A stretch of 64,000 bases of DNA from Syngnathus acus (GCF_901709675.1 NC_051087.1:16503067-16567066), one strand, 5' to 3'. Positions 22,671 to 31,862 are shown, counted from the stretch's first letter. Notes: generated by a model from the letters alone, not told the origin. A program made the numbers and translations.

Positions 22671-22965
22671 GATATGTCTTGCCTTTCTGAAACGCTGCTT
22701 CTAAGGTACTTTGGTACCTTAGCCTCGGTGTGGCTGCAGGGTTTTCCGTCGCTGCCTTAGTGTCTGCGGCACGTTTCAACTGCAGCTCTTCATGAACCGT
22801 GGGGTGAATTTTACTTAAATGTTTTGTTAAGTTTGTGGTGTTGCCACAATATTTAATCGTTTTGTGACATATTTCACATCTTGCCTCGTTGTTATTAACT
22901 AAAATATAATACCTCCAAACCAGACTTCTCTTACGTTCGGACTGGGCCGCCGCCGTGGCCATGCT
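22671..22965 (-). CDS. BED zinc-finger exon of ZBED-type hAT transposase
   Basis: From the ATG at about 22963 the product reads MATAAAQSERKRSLVWRYYI, then a BED finger 'ARCEICHKTIKYCGNTTNLT' followed by 'KHLSKIHP': C-x2-C, then H-x4-H. This is the DNA-binding domain found at the N-terminus of hAT transposases and of the host ZBED proteins derived from them. Downstream is a basic linker and a probable splice donor. An upstream ATG at 23100 in the same frame would add a proline-rich extension; the inner ATG fits the family better. Confidence 0.75.
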
Positions 22966-23263
22966 TGTTTGTGTCTGGATTGGAACGGGAGGCGGAGGAG
23001 GAGGGCTTGGCTTGTGAGAAAAGGGGGCGGGAGCAGAGCAGGACACGCCGGTGCAGCAGGCGGAAGGAAAAGTAGTGCTAGCATGAGTGCAAGTCGTCAA
23101 ATTGGAGCAGAAAAAAATGAGGAAAAATATAATTAAATAATTGTAAGTATCGATATTTTAGCTAGGGAGATCGATACTCAAAAATGAGCAGCCTGGATCG
23201 ATATATCGATATTTTGGTATCGATCCGCCCATCCCTAGCGGGTTGGCCACCCCTGTTCTACAC

Positions 23264-23735
23264 CATTCACTATTATTATTATTGTGTGACGGCGATGGCC
23301 TTCACACATATGTTATTCTACACCATTCACTATTATTAATATTGTGTGAGGGCGATGGCCTTCACACGTTATTCTACACCATTCACTATTATCGTGTGAA
23401 GGCGATGGCCTTCACACATGTTATTCTACACTATTCACTTTATTATTATTATTATTATTAGTGTAAAGGTGAAGACCTTCACACTATTGTTATTCCTGTC
23501 CTTTATTATTGTGTGAAGGCGATGGCTTTCACACATATATTATTCTATACCATTCACTATTAGTGTGAAGGCGATGGCCTTCACACGTTATTCTACTCCA
23601 TTCTCTATTATTTTTATTTTGTGAAGGCGATGGCCTTCACATATATTTTATTCTACTCCATTCTCTATTATTAATGTGAAGGTGAAGACCTTCACACTAT
23701 TGTTATTCCTGCCCTTTATTATTATTATTAGTAAT
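23264..23735. repeat. Palindromic minisatellite, right part
   Basis: Seven or eight units of 45-70 bp. Each contains a palindrome such as gtgtgaaggcgatggccttc with 'acac', spaced by 'attctacaccattcactatt' and (ATT)n. Two units carry the variant 'aggtgaagaccttcacac'. It is the continuation of 17775-17863. Confidence 0.8.
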
Positions 23736-24440
23736 CTACTCTAATTTCTACATTTTTCAACCGATTCAACCCATTCCAACTTTCAATTGTAATTCCACAT
23801 TGTCAAATTTGAAATTCGACCAAACTCTCCAAAATTTCGTTTTTCTATTCTAATTTCTACATTTTTCAACCGATTCAACCCATTCCAACTTTCAATTGTA
23901 ATTCCAAATTTTCAAATTCGACCAAATTCTCCAAGATTTCGTTTTTCTACCTTAATTTCTACATTTTTCTACCGATTCAACCCATTCCAACTTTCAATTG
24001 TAGTTCCAAATTTTCAAAATTGAAATTCGACCAAATTCTCCAAAATTTTCTTTTTTCTACTCTAATTTCTAAATTTTTCAACAGATTCAACCCATTCCAA
24101 CTTTCAACTGTATTTCCAATTTTTCAAATTTGAAATTCGACCAAATTCTCCAAAATTTCGTTTATCTACCTTAATTTCTACATTTTCCAACCGATTCAAC
24201 CCATTCCAACTTTCAATTGTGATTCCAAATTTTCAAATTTGAAATTCGACCAAATTCTCCATAATTTCGTTTTTCTACTCTAATTTCTACATTTTTCAAC
24301 CGATTCAACCCATTCCAACTTTCAATTCGAATTCCAAATTTTCAAATTTGAAATTCGACCAAATTCTCCAAAATTTCGTTTTTCTACTCTAATTTCTACA
24401 TTTCTCTACCGATTCAACCCATTCCAACTTTCAACTGTTC
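23736..24440. repeat. Minisatellite of about 109-bp units, 6-7 copies
   Basis: The phrase 'accgattcaacccattccaa' recurs near 23760, 23868, 23971, 24080, 24190, 24299 and 24409, spaced 103-110 bp. Each unit continues 'ctttcaattgtaattccaaa', 'ttgaaattcgaccaaattct' and 'ccaaaatttcgtttttcta'. The copies are similar enough for recent homogenisation. Degenerate single units reappear at about 25020-25220 and 25780-26060. Confidence 0.9.
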
Positions 24441-25330
24441 ATCTTTTGCCTACCTATTCCACAACTTCCCACTTACCAAAAACTCCAAACTTTCAAATTT
24501 GAAATTCAACCAAATTCTCCAAAATTCCGTTTTTCACCTCTAATTTCTACATTATTCAACCGATTCAACTCGTTTCAACATCATTCTGCAGCATTCCCCA
24601 AGTATTTATTCAACTTCTTCACCTTCACACACAATTTCTTCAGGAATTGCAAATTCTAGTTATTCTTTTTCTACTTATTCTGTCCACTTTTTTGTCCCTT
24701 AACTACTTCCGCATACTTCAACCGATTCACTCCGTTCCACTTTTCACTTTTTCCAAATATTCATGACACCGTTGCTTACATTTTTTTCATTCAAAAAAGT
24801 TTCCGTTTTCACAAAATTCAGAAATTTCCGGCAAATTTTTCCCCATTCATTCTTAATGGCAGATTCAACATTTCACATTTACGTTGTTCCAGTTTGAAAT
24901 TCGCATAATTCAACACATTAAAATCACATTGGGGACATTCCCAAAATTGCCAAATTAAAAATTTCACGTTTTCACGTTTAAAATTTGCACAAAAGTTTGT
25001 GAAATTTCACAAAATTTCATTTTTCACTTCTAATTTCTACATTTTATAACCGATTCAACTCGTTCCAACTTTCAACTGTTCATCTTTTGCCTACCTATTC
25101 CACACCTTCCCACTGACCAAAAATTCTAAATTTTCAATTTTGAAATTCACACCAAATGTTCCCAAAATTTAGTTTTTCCCTTCTAATTACTACATGTTTC
25201 AACCGATTCAACCCATTCCAACTTTATTCACTTTATTCACCTTATGCTTACCATATTCACCCCCTTCACCCCTACTTCCACTATGCTAACACAATTCAAC
25301 CCTTGACCCCCACACCCCCACTTCCAGTGT
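24441..25330. other. Helentron interior with an internal 3'-like terminus
   Basis: Non-coding. At 24632-24649 a hairpin (CAATTTC-TTCA-GGAATTG, one G-T pair) is followed by 'caaattctagt', so CTAG at 24656-24659 mimics the outer right end at 26178-26206, including the preceding 'ccttcacac'. The rest is degenerate 109-bp repeat units and AT-rich sequence. Confidence 0.5.
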
Positions 25331-25349
25331 GGCGGCCATCTTGGATTGA

Positions 25350-25622
25350 CCCTGAAGTGCCCCCAATAAACCCAGAATGAACCGGAAGTGCCCCAAATCA
25401 AACCGGAAGTTACCCTTAATAAACCAGAAGTGACCTCAGATATACCGGAAGTGAACCCAAATCAAACCAGAAGTGACCCAAATAAACCGGGAGTGACCAC
25501 AAATAAACCGGAAGTGACCTCAGCTAAACCGGAAGTGCATTAAATTAAACCGGAAGTTCCCCAAATAAACCGGAAGTGACCCTATTTCAACAAGTAGTGC
25601 CCTAAATGAAACCAGAAGTGAC
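25350..25622. repeat. 21-bp tandem array with ACCGGAAGT core (ETS-type sites)
   Basis: About 12 units of 'aaataaaccggaagtgaccc' plus one base. An exact ACCGGAAGT occurs at 25381, 25402, 25444, 25507, 25528, 25549 and 25569; the other units carry ACCAGAAGT or ACCGGGAGT on the same 21-bp grid. ACCGGAAGT matches the consensus of ETS-family factors (such as GABP). Just before the array, at about 25331-25345, is 'ggcggccatcttgg', a YY1-like CCATCTT site. Whether any of this acts as a regulatory element is inference. Confidence 0.75.
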
Positions 25623-26160
25623 CTAAAGTTAACATTTGCTCTAACTTTCACAATTTTTGTCCAATTCAACCCGTTTCAACTTTTGAACTCCAACGTTTTC
25701 GTTTTGTTCCAAATTTCGAAAATTTTTGGCACAATTTTTTTTTAAATTTCCATTCATTCTCTATTAGGCATTCAACATTTGCTCTAACTTCTACATTTTC
25801 TAACCGATTCAACCCGTTCCAACTTTCAACTGTTCATCTTTTTCCTACGTATTTCACAACTTTCCACTTACCAAAAGTTCAAAATTTTCAATTTTGAAAT
25901 TTAGCCAAATTCTCCAAAATTTCGTTTTTCAACTCTAATTTCTACATTTTTCAACCGATTCAACTCGTTCCAACTTTCAACTGTTCATCATTTTCCTACC
26001 TATTCCGCAACTTCCCACTTACCAAAAATGACAAATTTTCTATTTTGAAATTCACCACAAATTCTCCAAAATTTTGTTTTACACTTTTATTTTCTACATT
26101 TCTCAAGTAATTAAACTCGTTTAAACATCATTCGGCAGCATTCCCCAAGAAGTTATTCAT
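25623..26160. repeat. Degenerate units of the 109-bp repeat
   Basis: Three loosely spaced units built on 'tttctacattt..caaccgat' and 'tcaac.cgttccaactttcaa', with inserted 'ctgttcatctttt.cctac' segments. They are more diverged than the main array at 23736-24440. Non-coding. Confidence 0.6.
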
Positions 26161-26213
26161 AGTCTTCGCCTTCACACGCAATTTCTCCAGAAATTGCATT
26201 TTCTAGTTAGATA

Positions 26214-26530
26214 GACCAGCTCAGTGGCCTAGTGGTAGAGTGTCCGCCCTGAGACTGGAAGGTTGTGGGTTCAAACCCCGGCCGGGTCATACCAAAGACT
26301 ATAAAAATGGGACCCATTGCCTCCCTGCTTGGCACTCAGCATTAAGGGTTGGAATTGGGGGGTTAGATCACCAACTGATTCCCGAGCGCGGCACCGCTGC
26401 TGCTCACTGCTCCCCTCTCCCCCAGGGGATGGATTAAAATCACACGGGGATGGGTTAAATGCAGAGGACAAATTTCACCACACCCAGGTGTGTGTGTGAC
26501 GATCATTGGGACTTTAATCTTTAATCTTTA
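26214..26530 (+). mobile_element. Full-length tRNA-derived SINE
   Basis: It starts near 'agctcagtggcctagtggta', has the B-box GGTTCAAACCC, the same body as at 9844 and a tail of (CTTTAAT)n. It was inserted in the hAT flank just after the Helentron end: removing it rejoins 'ttagata' with 'aaacatatttc', as in the intact copy at 56600. It is therefore younger than that hAT. Confidence 0.85.
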
Positions 26531-26875
26531 ATAAACATATTTCATAAATCTGACCTGCAAGCGCTGAAGTGATGGAAACTATTTTTCACAATAACAGTGT
26601 CATATTTAATGAGAATCACTGAAAGTAGTTTTTTGGTGAAATATTTTTTTAATGCTGTCAATAAATGCATTTGTTTTCAAAAAGATTTTTGTGAATATCC
26701 ATGCTTTACTACCTACTAAAAGTACAAACCTTTTATGCAATGACCTTTACATGTCATTTCTATTACTTTAGACAAATACTACATCCGTCTGCTCCTGGTT
26801 CGGCCCCCAGGTCAAAATTTAGAACCAAATTCGGCCCGCCACTCAAAACGTTTGCCCACCCTTGGTCTATATATT

Positions 26876-26985
26876 TGGTTAGCGCATCCGCTTCACAGTT
26901 CAGAGGTTGTAGGTTCGATTCCGGCCCTCCCTGTATGGAGTTTGTGTAATAATAGAAAATAGCATCCATCCATCCATCTTCTTCC
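26876..26985 (+). repeat. tRNA-like SINE head and (CATC)n
   Basis: 'ttggttagcgcatccgcttc' and 'aggttgtaggttcgattccg' are a tRNA-like head with B-box GGTTCGATTCC, the same family as at 31325 but truncated. A short (CATC)n run follows; it is also the 3' tail of the adjoining Rex3 element. Confidence 0.6.
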
Positions 26986-26987
26986 GC

Positions 26988-27344
26988 TTATCCGGGGTCG
27001 GGTTGCGGGGGCAGCAGCTTTAGGAGGGACTCCCAGACTTCCCTCTCCCCAGTCACTTCATCCAGCTCATCCCGGGGGATCTCAAGACGTTCCCAGGCCA
27101 GCCTAGAGACATAGTCTCTCCAGCGCGTCCTGGGTCGTCCACGGGGTCTCCTCCCGGTGGGACATGCCCGGAACACCTCCCCAGGGAGGCGTCCAGGAGG
27201 CATCCTGATGAGATGCCCGAGCCACCTCATCTGGCTCCTCTCAACGTGGAGGAGCACCGACTCTACTCTGAGTCTCTCCCGAATGACCGAGCTTCTCACC
27301 TTATCTCTAAGGGAGAACCCGGACATCCTGCGGAGGAAATTCAT
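26988..27344 (-). pseudogene. Rex3 polyprotein, C-terminal domain
   Basis: The protein reads 'RMSGFSLRDKVRSSVIRERL', 'RWLGHLIRMPPGRLPGEVFR', 'RPRGRPRTRWRDYVSRLAWE' and ends in 'LPPQPDPG'. This is the typical RTE C-terminus with a basic GRPRTRWRD block. It is one frame away from the reverse transcriptase frame that ends at 27307, which indicates a frameshift near 27330. A second copy of this region is at 49320-49780. Confidence 0.8.
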
Positions 27345-28596
27345 TTTCGGCCGCTTGTATCTGTGATCTCGTTCTTTCGGTCACGACCCATAGCTTGTGA
27401 CCATAGGTGAGGGTAGGCGCGTAAATCGACCGGTAAATTGAGAGTTTTGCCTTTTGGCTCAGCTCTCTCTTTACCACAACGGACCGGTACAGAGTCCGCA
27501 TTACTGCCGACGCTGCACCGATCCGCCTGTCGATCTCGCGCTCCATCCTCCCCTCACTCGTGAACAAGACCCCAAGATACTTGAACTCCTCCACTTGGGG
27601 CAGGATCTCATCCCCGATCCGGAGAGGGCATTCCACCCTTTTCCGACCGAGGACCATGGACTGGGATTTGGAGGTGCTGACCCTCATCCCGACCGCTTCA
27701 CACTCGGCTGCGAACCGCTCCAGTGAGAGCTGGAGATCACGGCTTGAAGAAGCCAACAGCACCACGTCGTCTGCAAAAAGCAGAGACGCGATGCTGAGGT
27801 CCCCAAACCGGACATCCATAAAAGTTATGAACAGAATCGGTGACAAAGGGCAGCCTTGGCGGAGTCCAACCCTCACTGGGAACGAATCCAACTTACTGCC
27901 GGAAATGCGGACCAAACTCTGGCATCGGTGATACAGGGACCGAACCGCCCTTATCAGTTGGCCTGGCACCCCGTACTCCCGAAGCACCCTCCACAGATCT
28001 TCCCGAGGGACACGGTCGAATGCCTTCTCCAAGTCCACAAAACACATGTGGACTGGTTGGGTGAACTCCCATGCCCCCTCGAGGATCCTGCCGAGGGTGT
28101 AGAGCTGGTCCACTGTTCCACGGCCAGGACGAAAGCCACACTGCTTCTCCTGGATCCGAGGTTCGACTTCCCGATGGACCCTCCTCTCCAGCACCCCTGA
28201 ATAGACCTTACCAGGGAGGCTGAGGAGTGTGATTCCCCTATAGTTGAAACACACCCTCCGGTCCCCCTTCTTAAAGAGGGGAACCACCGCCCCAATCTGC
28301 CAATCCAGAGGCACCGTCCCCGATGTCCACGCAATGCTGTCGAGATGTGTCAGCCATGACAGCCCCACAACATCCAGAGCCTTTAAAAACTCTGGGCGGA
28401 TCTCATCCACCCCCGGGGCCTTGCCCCCAGGGAGTTTTTTAACTACCTCAGTGACTTCGACACCAGAGATTGGAGAGTCCACCTCAGAGTCTCCAAGCCC
28501 TGCTTCCACAATGGAAGGCGTGTCGGTGGAATTGAGGAGGTCTTCGAAGTACTCTCCCCACCGACTCACGACGTCCCGAGTCGAGGTCAGCAGCAC
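27307..28596 (-). pseudogene. Rex3 reverse transcriptase domain
   Basis: The 429-residue frame carries all main motifs: 'PGGKAPGVDEIRPEFLKA', 'WQIGAVVPLFKKGDRRVCFN', 'YRGITLLSLPGKVYSGVLER', 'EKQCGFRPGRGTVDQLYTLG', 'VDLEKAFDRVPREDLW' (motif A), 'VGLRQGCPLSPILFI' (motif B) and 'SLLFADDVVLLASS' (motif C, both Asp kept). A short deletion appears between 'FITFMD' and 'VRFGDL'. The enzyme primes reverse transcription at a nicked target. The catalytic core is intact, but the flanking frames are not. Confidence 0.88.
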
Positions 28597-29174
28597 GCCA
28601 TCTCCACTGCAAACAGTGTTGATGCCACACTGCTTCCCCCTCCTGAGATGCCAGATGGTGGACCAGAATTTCCTCTTTCAGCTGCCTCCGGAGTCCCGCA
28701 GGCCAAAACGGCCCGATAGGACTCCTTCTTCAGCTTGACAGCATCCCTTACCGCCAGTGTCCACCAGCAGGTTCGGGGATTGCCTCCACGACAGGCACCA
28801 ACTACCTTACGGCCACAGCTCCGGTCGGCTGCCTCAACAATGGAGGCACGGAATATGGTCCACTCGGACTCAATGTCCCCCGCCTCCTCCGGAACGTGGG
28901 AAAAGCTCTGCTGGAGGTGGGAGTTGAAGCTCTTCCTGACAGGGGATTCTGCCAGACGTTCCCAGCAGACCCTCACAATACGTTTGGGCCTGCCAGGTCG
29001 GACCGGCATTTTCCCCCACCATCGGAGCCAAACCACCACCAGGTGGTGATCAGTTGACAGCTCCGCCCCTCTCTTCACCTGAGTGTCCAAAACATGTGGC
29101 CGCAAATCCGATGACACGACTACAAAGTCAATCATTGAACTGCGGCCTAGGGTGTCCTGGTGCCAAGTGCACAC
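28587..29174 (-). pseudogene. Rex3 endonuclease C-terminus and linker
   Basis: It opens 'MCTWHQDTLGRSSMIDFVVV' and continues with 'LSTDHHLVVVWLRW' (the conserved SDHH-type motif of apurinic endonucleases; here TDHH). A linker rich in Arg and Ser follows, to 'DAVKLKKESYRAVLACGT'. It then drifts out of frame near 28650, just before the reverse transcriptase frame. The upstream endonuclease (about 29500-29180) is further broken by the 64-bp duplication and a G-run near 29333. Confidence 0.75.
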
Positions 29175-29249
29175 ATAGACACCCTACAAAGTCGATCATT
29201 GAACTGCGGCCTAGGGTGTCCTGGTGCGAAGTGCACACATGGACACCCT
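29122..29249. repeat. 64-bp tandem duplication in Rex3 endonuclease
   Basis: The block from 'acaaagtc' to 'gacaccct' is present twice, starting at 29122 and 29186, with about three differences. Sixty-four is not a multiple of three, so it shifts the endonuclease frame. Confidence 0.85.
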
Positions 29250-29889
29250 TATGTTTGAACATGGTGTTCATTATTGACAATCCGTGTCGAGCACAGAATT
29301 CCAATAATAGAACACCGCTCGGGTTCAGATCGGGGGGGGGGCGTTCCTCCTAATCACGCCCTTCCAGGTCTCACTGTCATTGCCCACGTGAGCATTGAAG
29401 TCACCCAGTAGAACGATAGAGTCCCCAGAAGGAGCCCTCTCCAACACTTCTTCCAAGAACACCATAAAGGGTGGGTACTCTGAGGTGCCGTTTGGTACAT
29501 AGACACAAACAACAGTCAGGACCCGTCCGAAGGCGGAGGGAGGCTACCCTCTTGTTCATCGGGGTGAACCCCAATGTGCACATTCCATGTCCCAAGAGCC
29601 AGCTTCTGCAGCCGGGCATCGGACCGCCAAAGTCCCTGCCTTTGGCCGCCGCCCAGGTTACACTGCACCCGACCTCTTTGGCCCCTCCCACACGTGGTGA
29701 GCCATGGGAAGGGGGACCTACGTTTCCTTTTCGGGCTGTGCCTGGCCGGGCCCCATGGGCGAAGGCCCGGCCACCAGACGCTCGCCTTCGAGCCCCGCCT
29801 CCAGGCCTGGCTCCAGAGGGGGGCCCCGGTGACCCGCGTCCGGCCGAGGGAAAACGAAATCCTTTTATGTTTTTATTCATAAGGGGCTT

Positions 29890-30018
29890 GTGTGAGCCGT
29901 GCTCACCTAGGACCCGTTTACCATGGGTGACCCTACCAGGGGCATGAAGCCCCAGACAACATGGCTCCTAGGATCATTGGGGTGCGCAAACCCCTCCACC
30001 ACGGTAAGGTGACGACTC
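29890..30018 (-). ncRNA. Structured 5' leader of Rex3
   Basis: On the RNA strand a hairpin GGGGC-loop-GCCCC (plus strand 29939-29953) follows a larger stem-loop closed by CCCC/GGGG with an inner TCCTAGGA. The leader of the unrelated RTE LINE at 53830-53940 has the same layout with different but pairing bases. This suggests a conserved RNA structure. Its function is unknown. Confidence 0.4.
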
Positions 30019-30020
30019 AC

Positions 30021-31324
30021 GGATGGGGAACTTTATTACAGTATTGTAGTTTTCTGAGACAGTTCTGTATATATATATGAAAGAATGTTGATGGGGTGTG
30101 AAGAAATAAAGGATATCTCAAACTATATTTTACTTAAACATTTTTTCCATCACATAGTTTCAGTAGAACTATTGTAACCTACCTTTTCTTTCCAACTAAT
30201 TACTGGAAACGGGGATGACACATGGTGGTGAATAAGAAAGCAAATAGTTTGTTCTATGTTTTGTTCATCTCGTCAATATTTCAACTCTCTGCTCGCTCAT
30301 AATTGAAAGGCCAGGCAGGGGACTGGAGCAACAAATAGCATGATCAATACAAGGTCTGACGTGTAAATTGATCGTACTTGTGTGTTTGACACTGTGCATG
30401 TGCACAAGCATGTACGTAAGTTATGGAAGAGGCTTTCACCCGTGCAACGCTGTACATGTATAGTTACACTCACATATTGAAGTGTTCAATCAGTGTAATT
30501 CATTCTCGCCAGGAGAATTGAGTGGTTGCAGGACGATTCATTTACTCTGCATGCTCCAATCAAAACTATTCCCAGCATTCCCTGCTGTAATAATCACTGC
30601 ATATGAAATTAGAAGATCCATAATGCCAAACTGCTTCCCACCAAGGTCCAAGTCGGCACACAAGGGATTGCGAGTCTGTGTTAGTCATTATGGCAGACAT
30701 ATTTTCAGTTTACATTACACTCAGTATACTTAATTAGGAATAAATTTGGATTTGTATAACAATGGTTTTTATCTCTTACCGAGACTGTTAATATAAAAAA
30801 AACCATCAGTCTCTGTATTGATTATGTGAGTTGGTTATACTGTAAATTGGTTCTGGTGACTTGTTGTTTTATACGGTTTGTTTGTGTGTATTGTTGGTAT
30901 ATCTCAGTTGAAAACTACAAATAAAGTTTGCAAAAAAAAAGACGAATAGGCTCTGGATTCTGTGCCGTCTGAAAGATCGTCTGTAATGCCTGTAAAACAT
31001 CTTACATTATGCACAATCACAACAAAGCTATGAATTTCAATTTTGTAACAGTATTTGCTAAGCAGCACGTTTTAAAGTGTATTTGTCCAATATTCCTCTG
31101 TACCTTAGATTTGTGGGTCCTGTGTCAGCAATTCCACAGTCATGAATTTTAATGTTAACATTCAAACCTTGCGTCCTTTGAGACCAACAAGACCCATAAT
31201 ACCCACAATTCACATGAGGTACCTGAGATAAAATAAAATTGTCATGTTTTGAGTTTTATCTGATAACAGTTTCTATTGAGAGTCCCAATCTTTCAAATAA
31301 CATTTTGAAAATGTTTGATGTCGG
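30021..31324. other. No gene or recognised repeat
   Basis: About 1.3 kb of AT-rich sequence with random short frames. None of the window's repeat families is present. A possible stretch of single-copy host DNA (intergenic or intronic). Confidence 0.4.
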
Positions 31325-31612
31325 GGCACCATGCTGAAGTAGCGATCAGCTCGTCTTCCTCACATTTTTAAATTTCCAAGTTCGAATCTTGGCTCAGCCT
31401 CAGGCCTTCTAGAGGAGAGCGTGCATGTTCTCCCTGTTTGTGAGAGTTTTCCAGCATTTCAACAAAATGCATGTTAGGGTAATTGAAGACTCTAAATTGT
31501 TTGTTGGTGTTACTTGTGAGTGTGAATGATGGTTTGACTTTCTGCTTTCGGATGGATGGATGGATGGATGGATGGATGGATGGATGGATGGATGGATGGA
31601 TGGATGGATGTT
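31325..31612 (+). mobile_element. tRNA-headed SINE with (GGAT)n tail
   Basis: The head 'ggggcaccatgctgaagtag' to 'aagttcgaatcttgg' resembles a degraded tRNA with a B-box. The body 'gcgtgcatgttctccctgtt' and 'ttagggtaattgaagactct' is the reverse complement of the 12149-12466 family. The tail is about 60 bp of (GGAT)n (31552-31611). Confidence 0.7.
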
Positions 31613-31689
31613 ATCACTATTCATGAAATGCAAAATACCCTCTGTCACAATCCCTCTCAAAATTGTTTTGATATCTGTCAGGTATTTGT

Positions 31690-31862
31690 TTGAGTCCTTG
31701 TGAGAATTCTAGAATTGGGGGTTCTATCCCTAGCTTTTGTGATCATGTTGAAGTGTCTTTGAGCAAGACACTGGACCCTAGTTGCTTCTGATGGTGTCAT
31801 TATAGGGGAATGAAGAAGCAGTATGAAGCACCATAGAAAAGCGCCATACAAGTGACAGCCCC
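31690..31862 (+). mobile_element. V-SINE-like retroposon, degraded
   Basis: 'gggggttctatccctagctt' is a B-box-like segment. It is followed by 'gaagtgtctttgagcaagac' and 'actggaccc', the conserved core of V-type fish SINEs, and a 3' 'agaaaagcgccatacaagtg'. Highly diverged; no TSD found. Confidence 0.55.

Larger units (their letters stand above)
18866..23237 (-). mobile_element. Near-complete ZBED-type hAT transposon, TSD GCGGGTTG
   Basis: It begins TAGGGATGGGCGATACCAAT and ends with the inverse, 'gatccgcccatcccta'. The 8-bp duplication GCGGGTTG is exact (18858-18865 and 23238-23245). The minus strand encodes a BED-finger exon (about 23000-22670), an intron and a large catalytic exon (about 22215-20496). 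At 4.37 kb, with both ends and most of the transposase present, it is the best preserved DNA transposon in the window and so among the youngest insertions. Confidence 0.93.
17872..23255 (-). mobile_element. hAT element (CAGGGGTGGCCAAC ends), TSD TTCTACAC
   Basis: It begins CAGGGGTGGCCAACAAGTCA and ends with the inverse, GGTTGGCCACCCCTG. The 8-bp duplication TTCTACAC flanks it exactly (17864-17871 and 23256-23263). Without the nested hAT and its own TSD the element is about 1.0 kb. It carries only the N-terminal zinc-finger exon of a transposase (18308-18682) and a (CA)n tract (about 17952-18006), so it is a deletion derivative. A sister copy begins at 38758. Confidence 0.9.
17775..26206. mobile_element. 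Helentron/Helitron2-like non-autonomous element with internal satellites
   Basis: The insertion site is fixed by comparison with the intact hAT copy at 56580-56620: the break lies at 'gcctcatt/agataaac', and TT flanks both sides. The right end has a 9-bp hairpin GCAATTTCT-CC-AGAAATTGC (26178-26197), then ATTTT and the terminal CTAG (26203-26206). The left end, (tt)gtgtgaaggc, is matched by its inverse 'gccttcacacgc' about 20-35 nt from the right end. That gives the asymmetric terminal inverted repeats described for Helentrons (Helitron2). No Rep/helicase is present. The interior is tandem repeats plus a nested hAT pair. Confidence 0.6.
17098..26868. mobile_element. hAT element (GGGCAAAC ends), split by an 8.4-kb insertion
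   Basis: The left part, 17098-17774, begins 'gggcaaactacggcccgcgg'. The right part, 26531-26868, ends 'cgtttgcccacccttg'. Put side by side, the two parts match the uninterrupted copy at 55883-56933, where 'gatttcgcctcattagataa' runs straight through the break. The left-most bases of the terminus are lost, so no TSD can be checked. No transposase is recognisable. Confidence 0.8.
26960..30020 (-). mobile_element. Near full-length Rex3 (RTE-clade) LINE
   Basis: The minus strand carries, in order, a 5' leader (29890-30020), endonuclease remains, a reverse transcriptase and a C-terminal domain, then a 3' end with a (GGAT)n tail. The string CGGTGACAAAGGGCAGCC at about 27838 matches the site of the commonly used Rex3 PCR primer, and the protein is of RTE type. 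At about 3.06 kb it is close to full length. Frameshifts and a 64-bp duplication (29122-29249) show that it is inactive. Confidence 0.9.

Noticed and set aside
25350-25622. CRISPR-like regular direct repeats
   Set aside because: The 21-bp units are contiguous with no unique spacers, and the host is clearly a fish. It is a minisatellite inside a transposon.
28244-28738. A 164-residue plus-strand protein
   Set aside because: It lies antisense to the Rex3 reverse transcriptase and linker frames, which carry clear motifs.
29471-29947. A 158-residue plus-strand protein
   Set aside because: It is antisense to the Rex3 5' region, where GC-rich sequence keeps frames open. No motifs and no start context.
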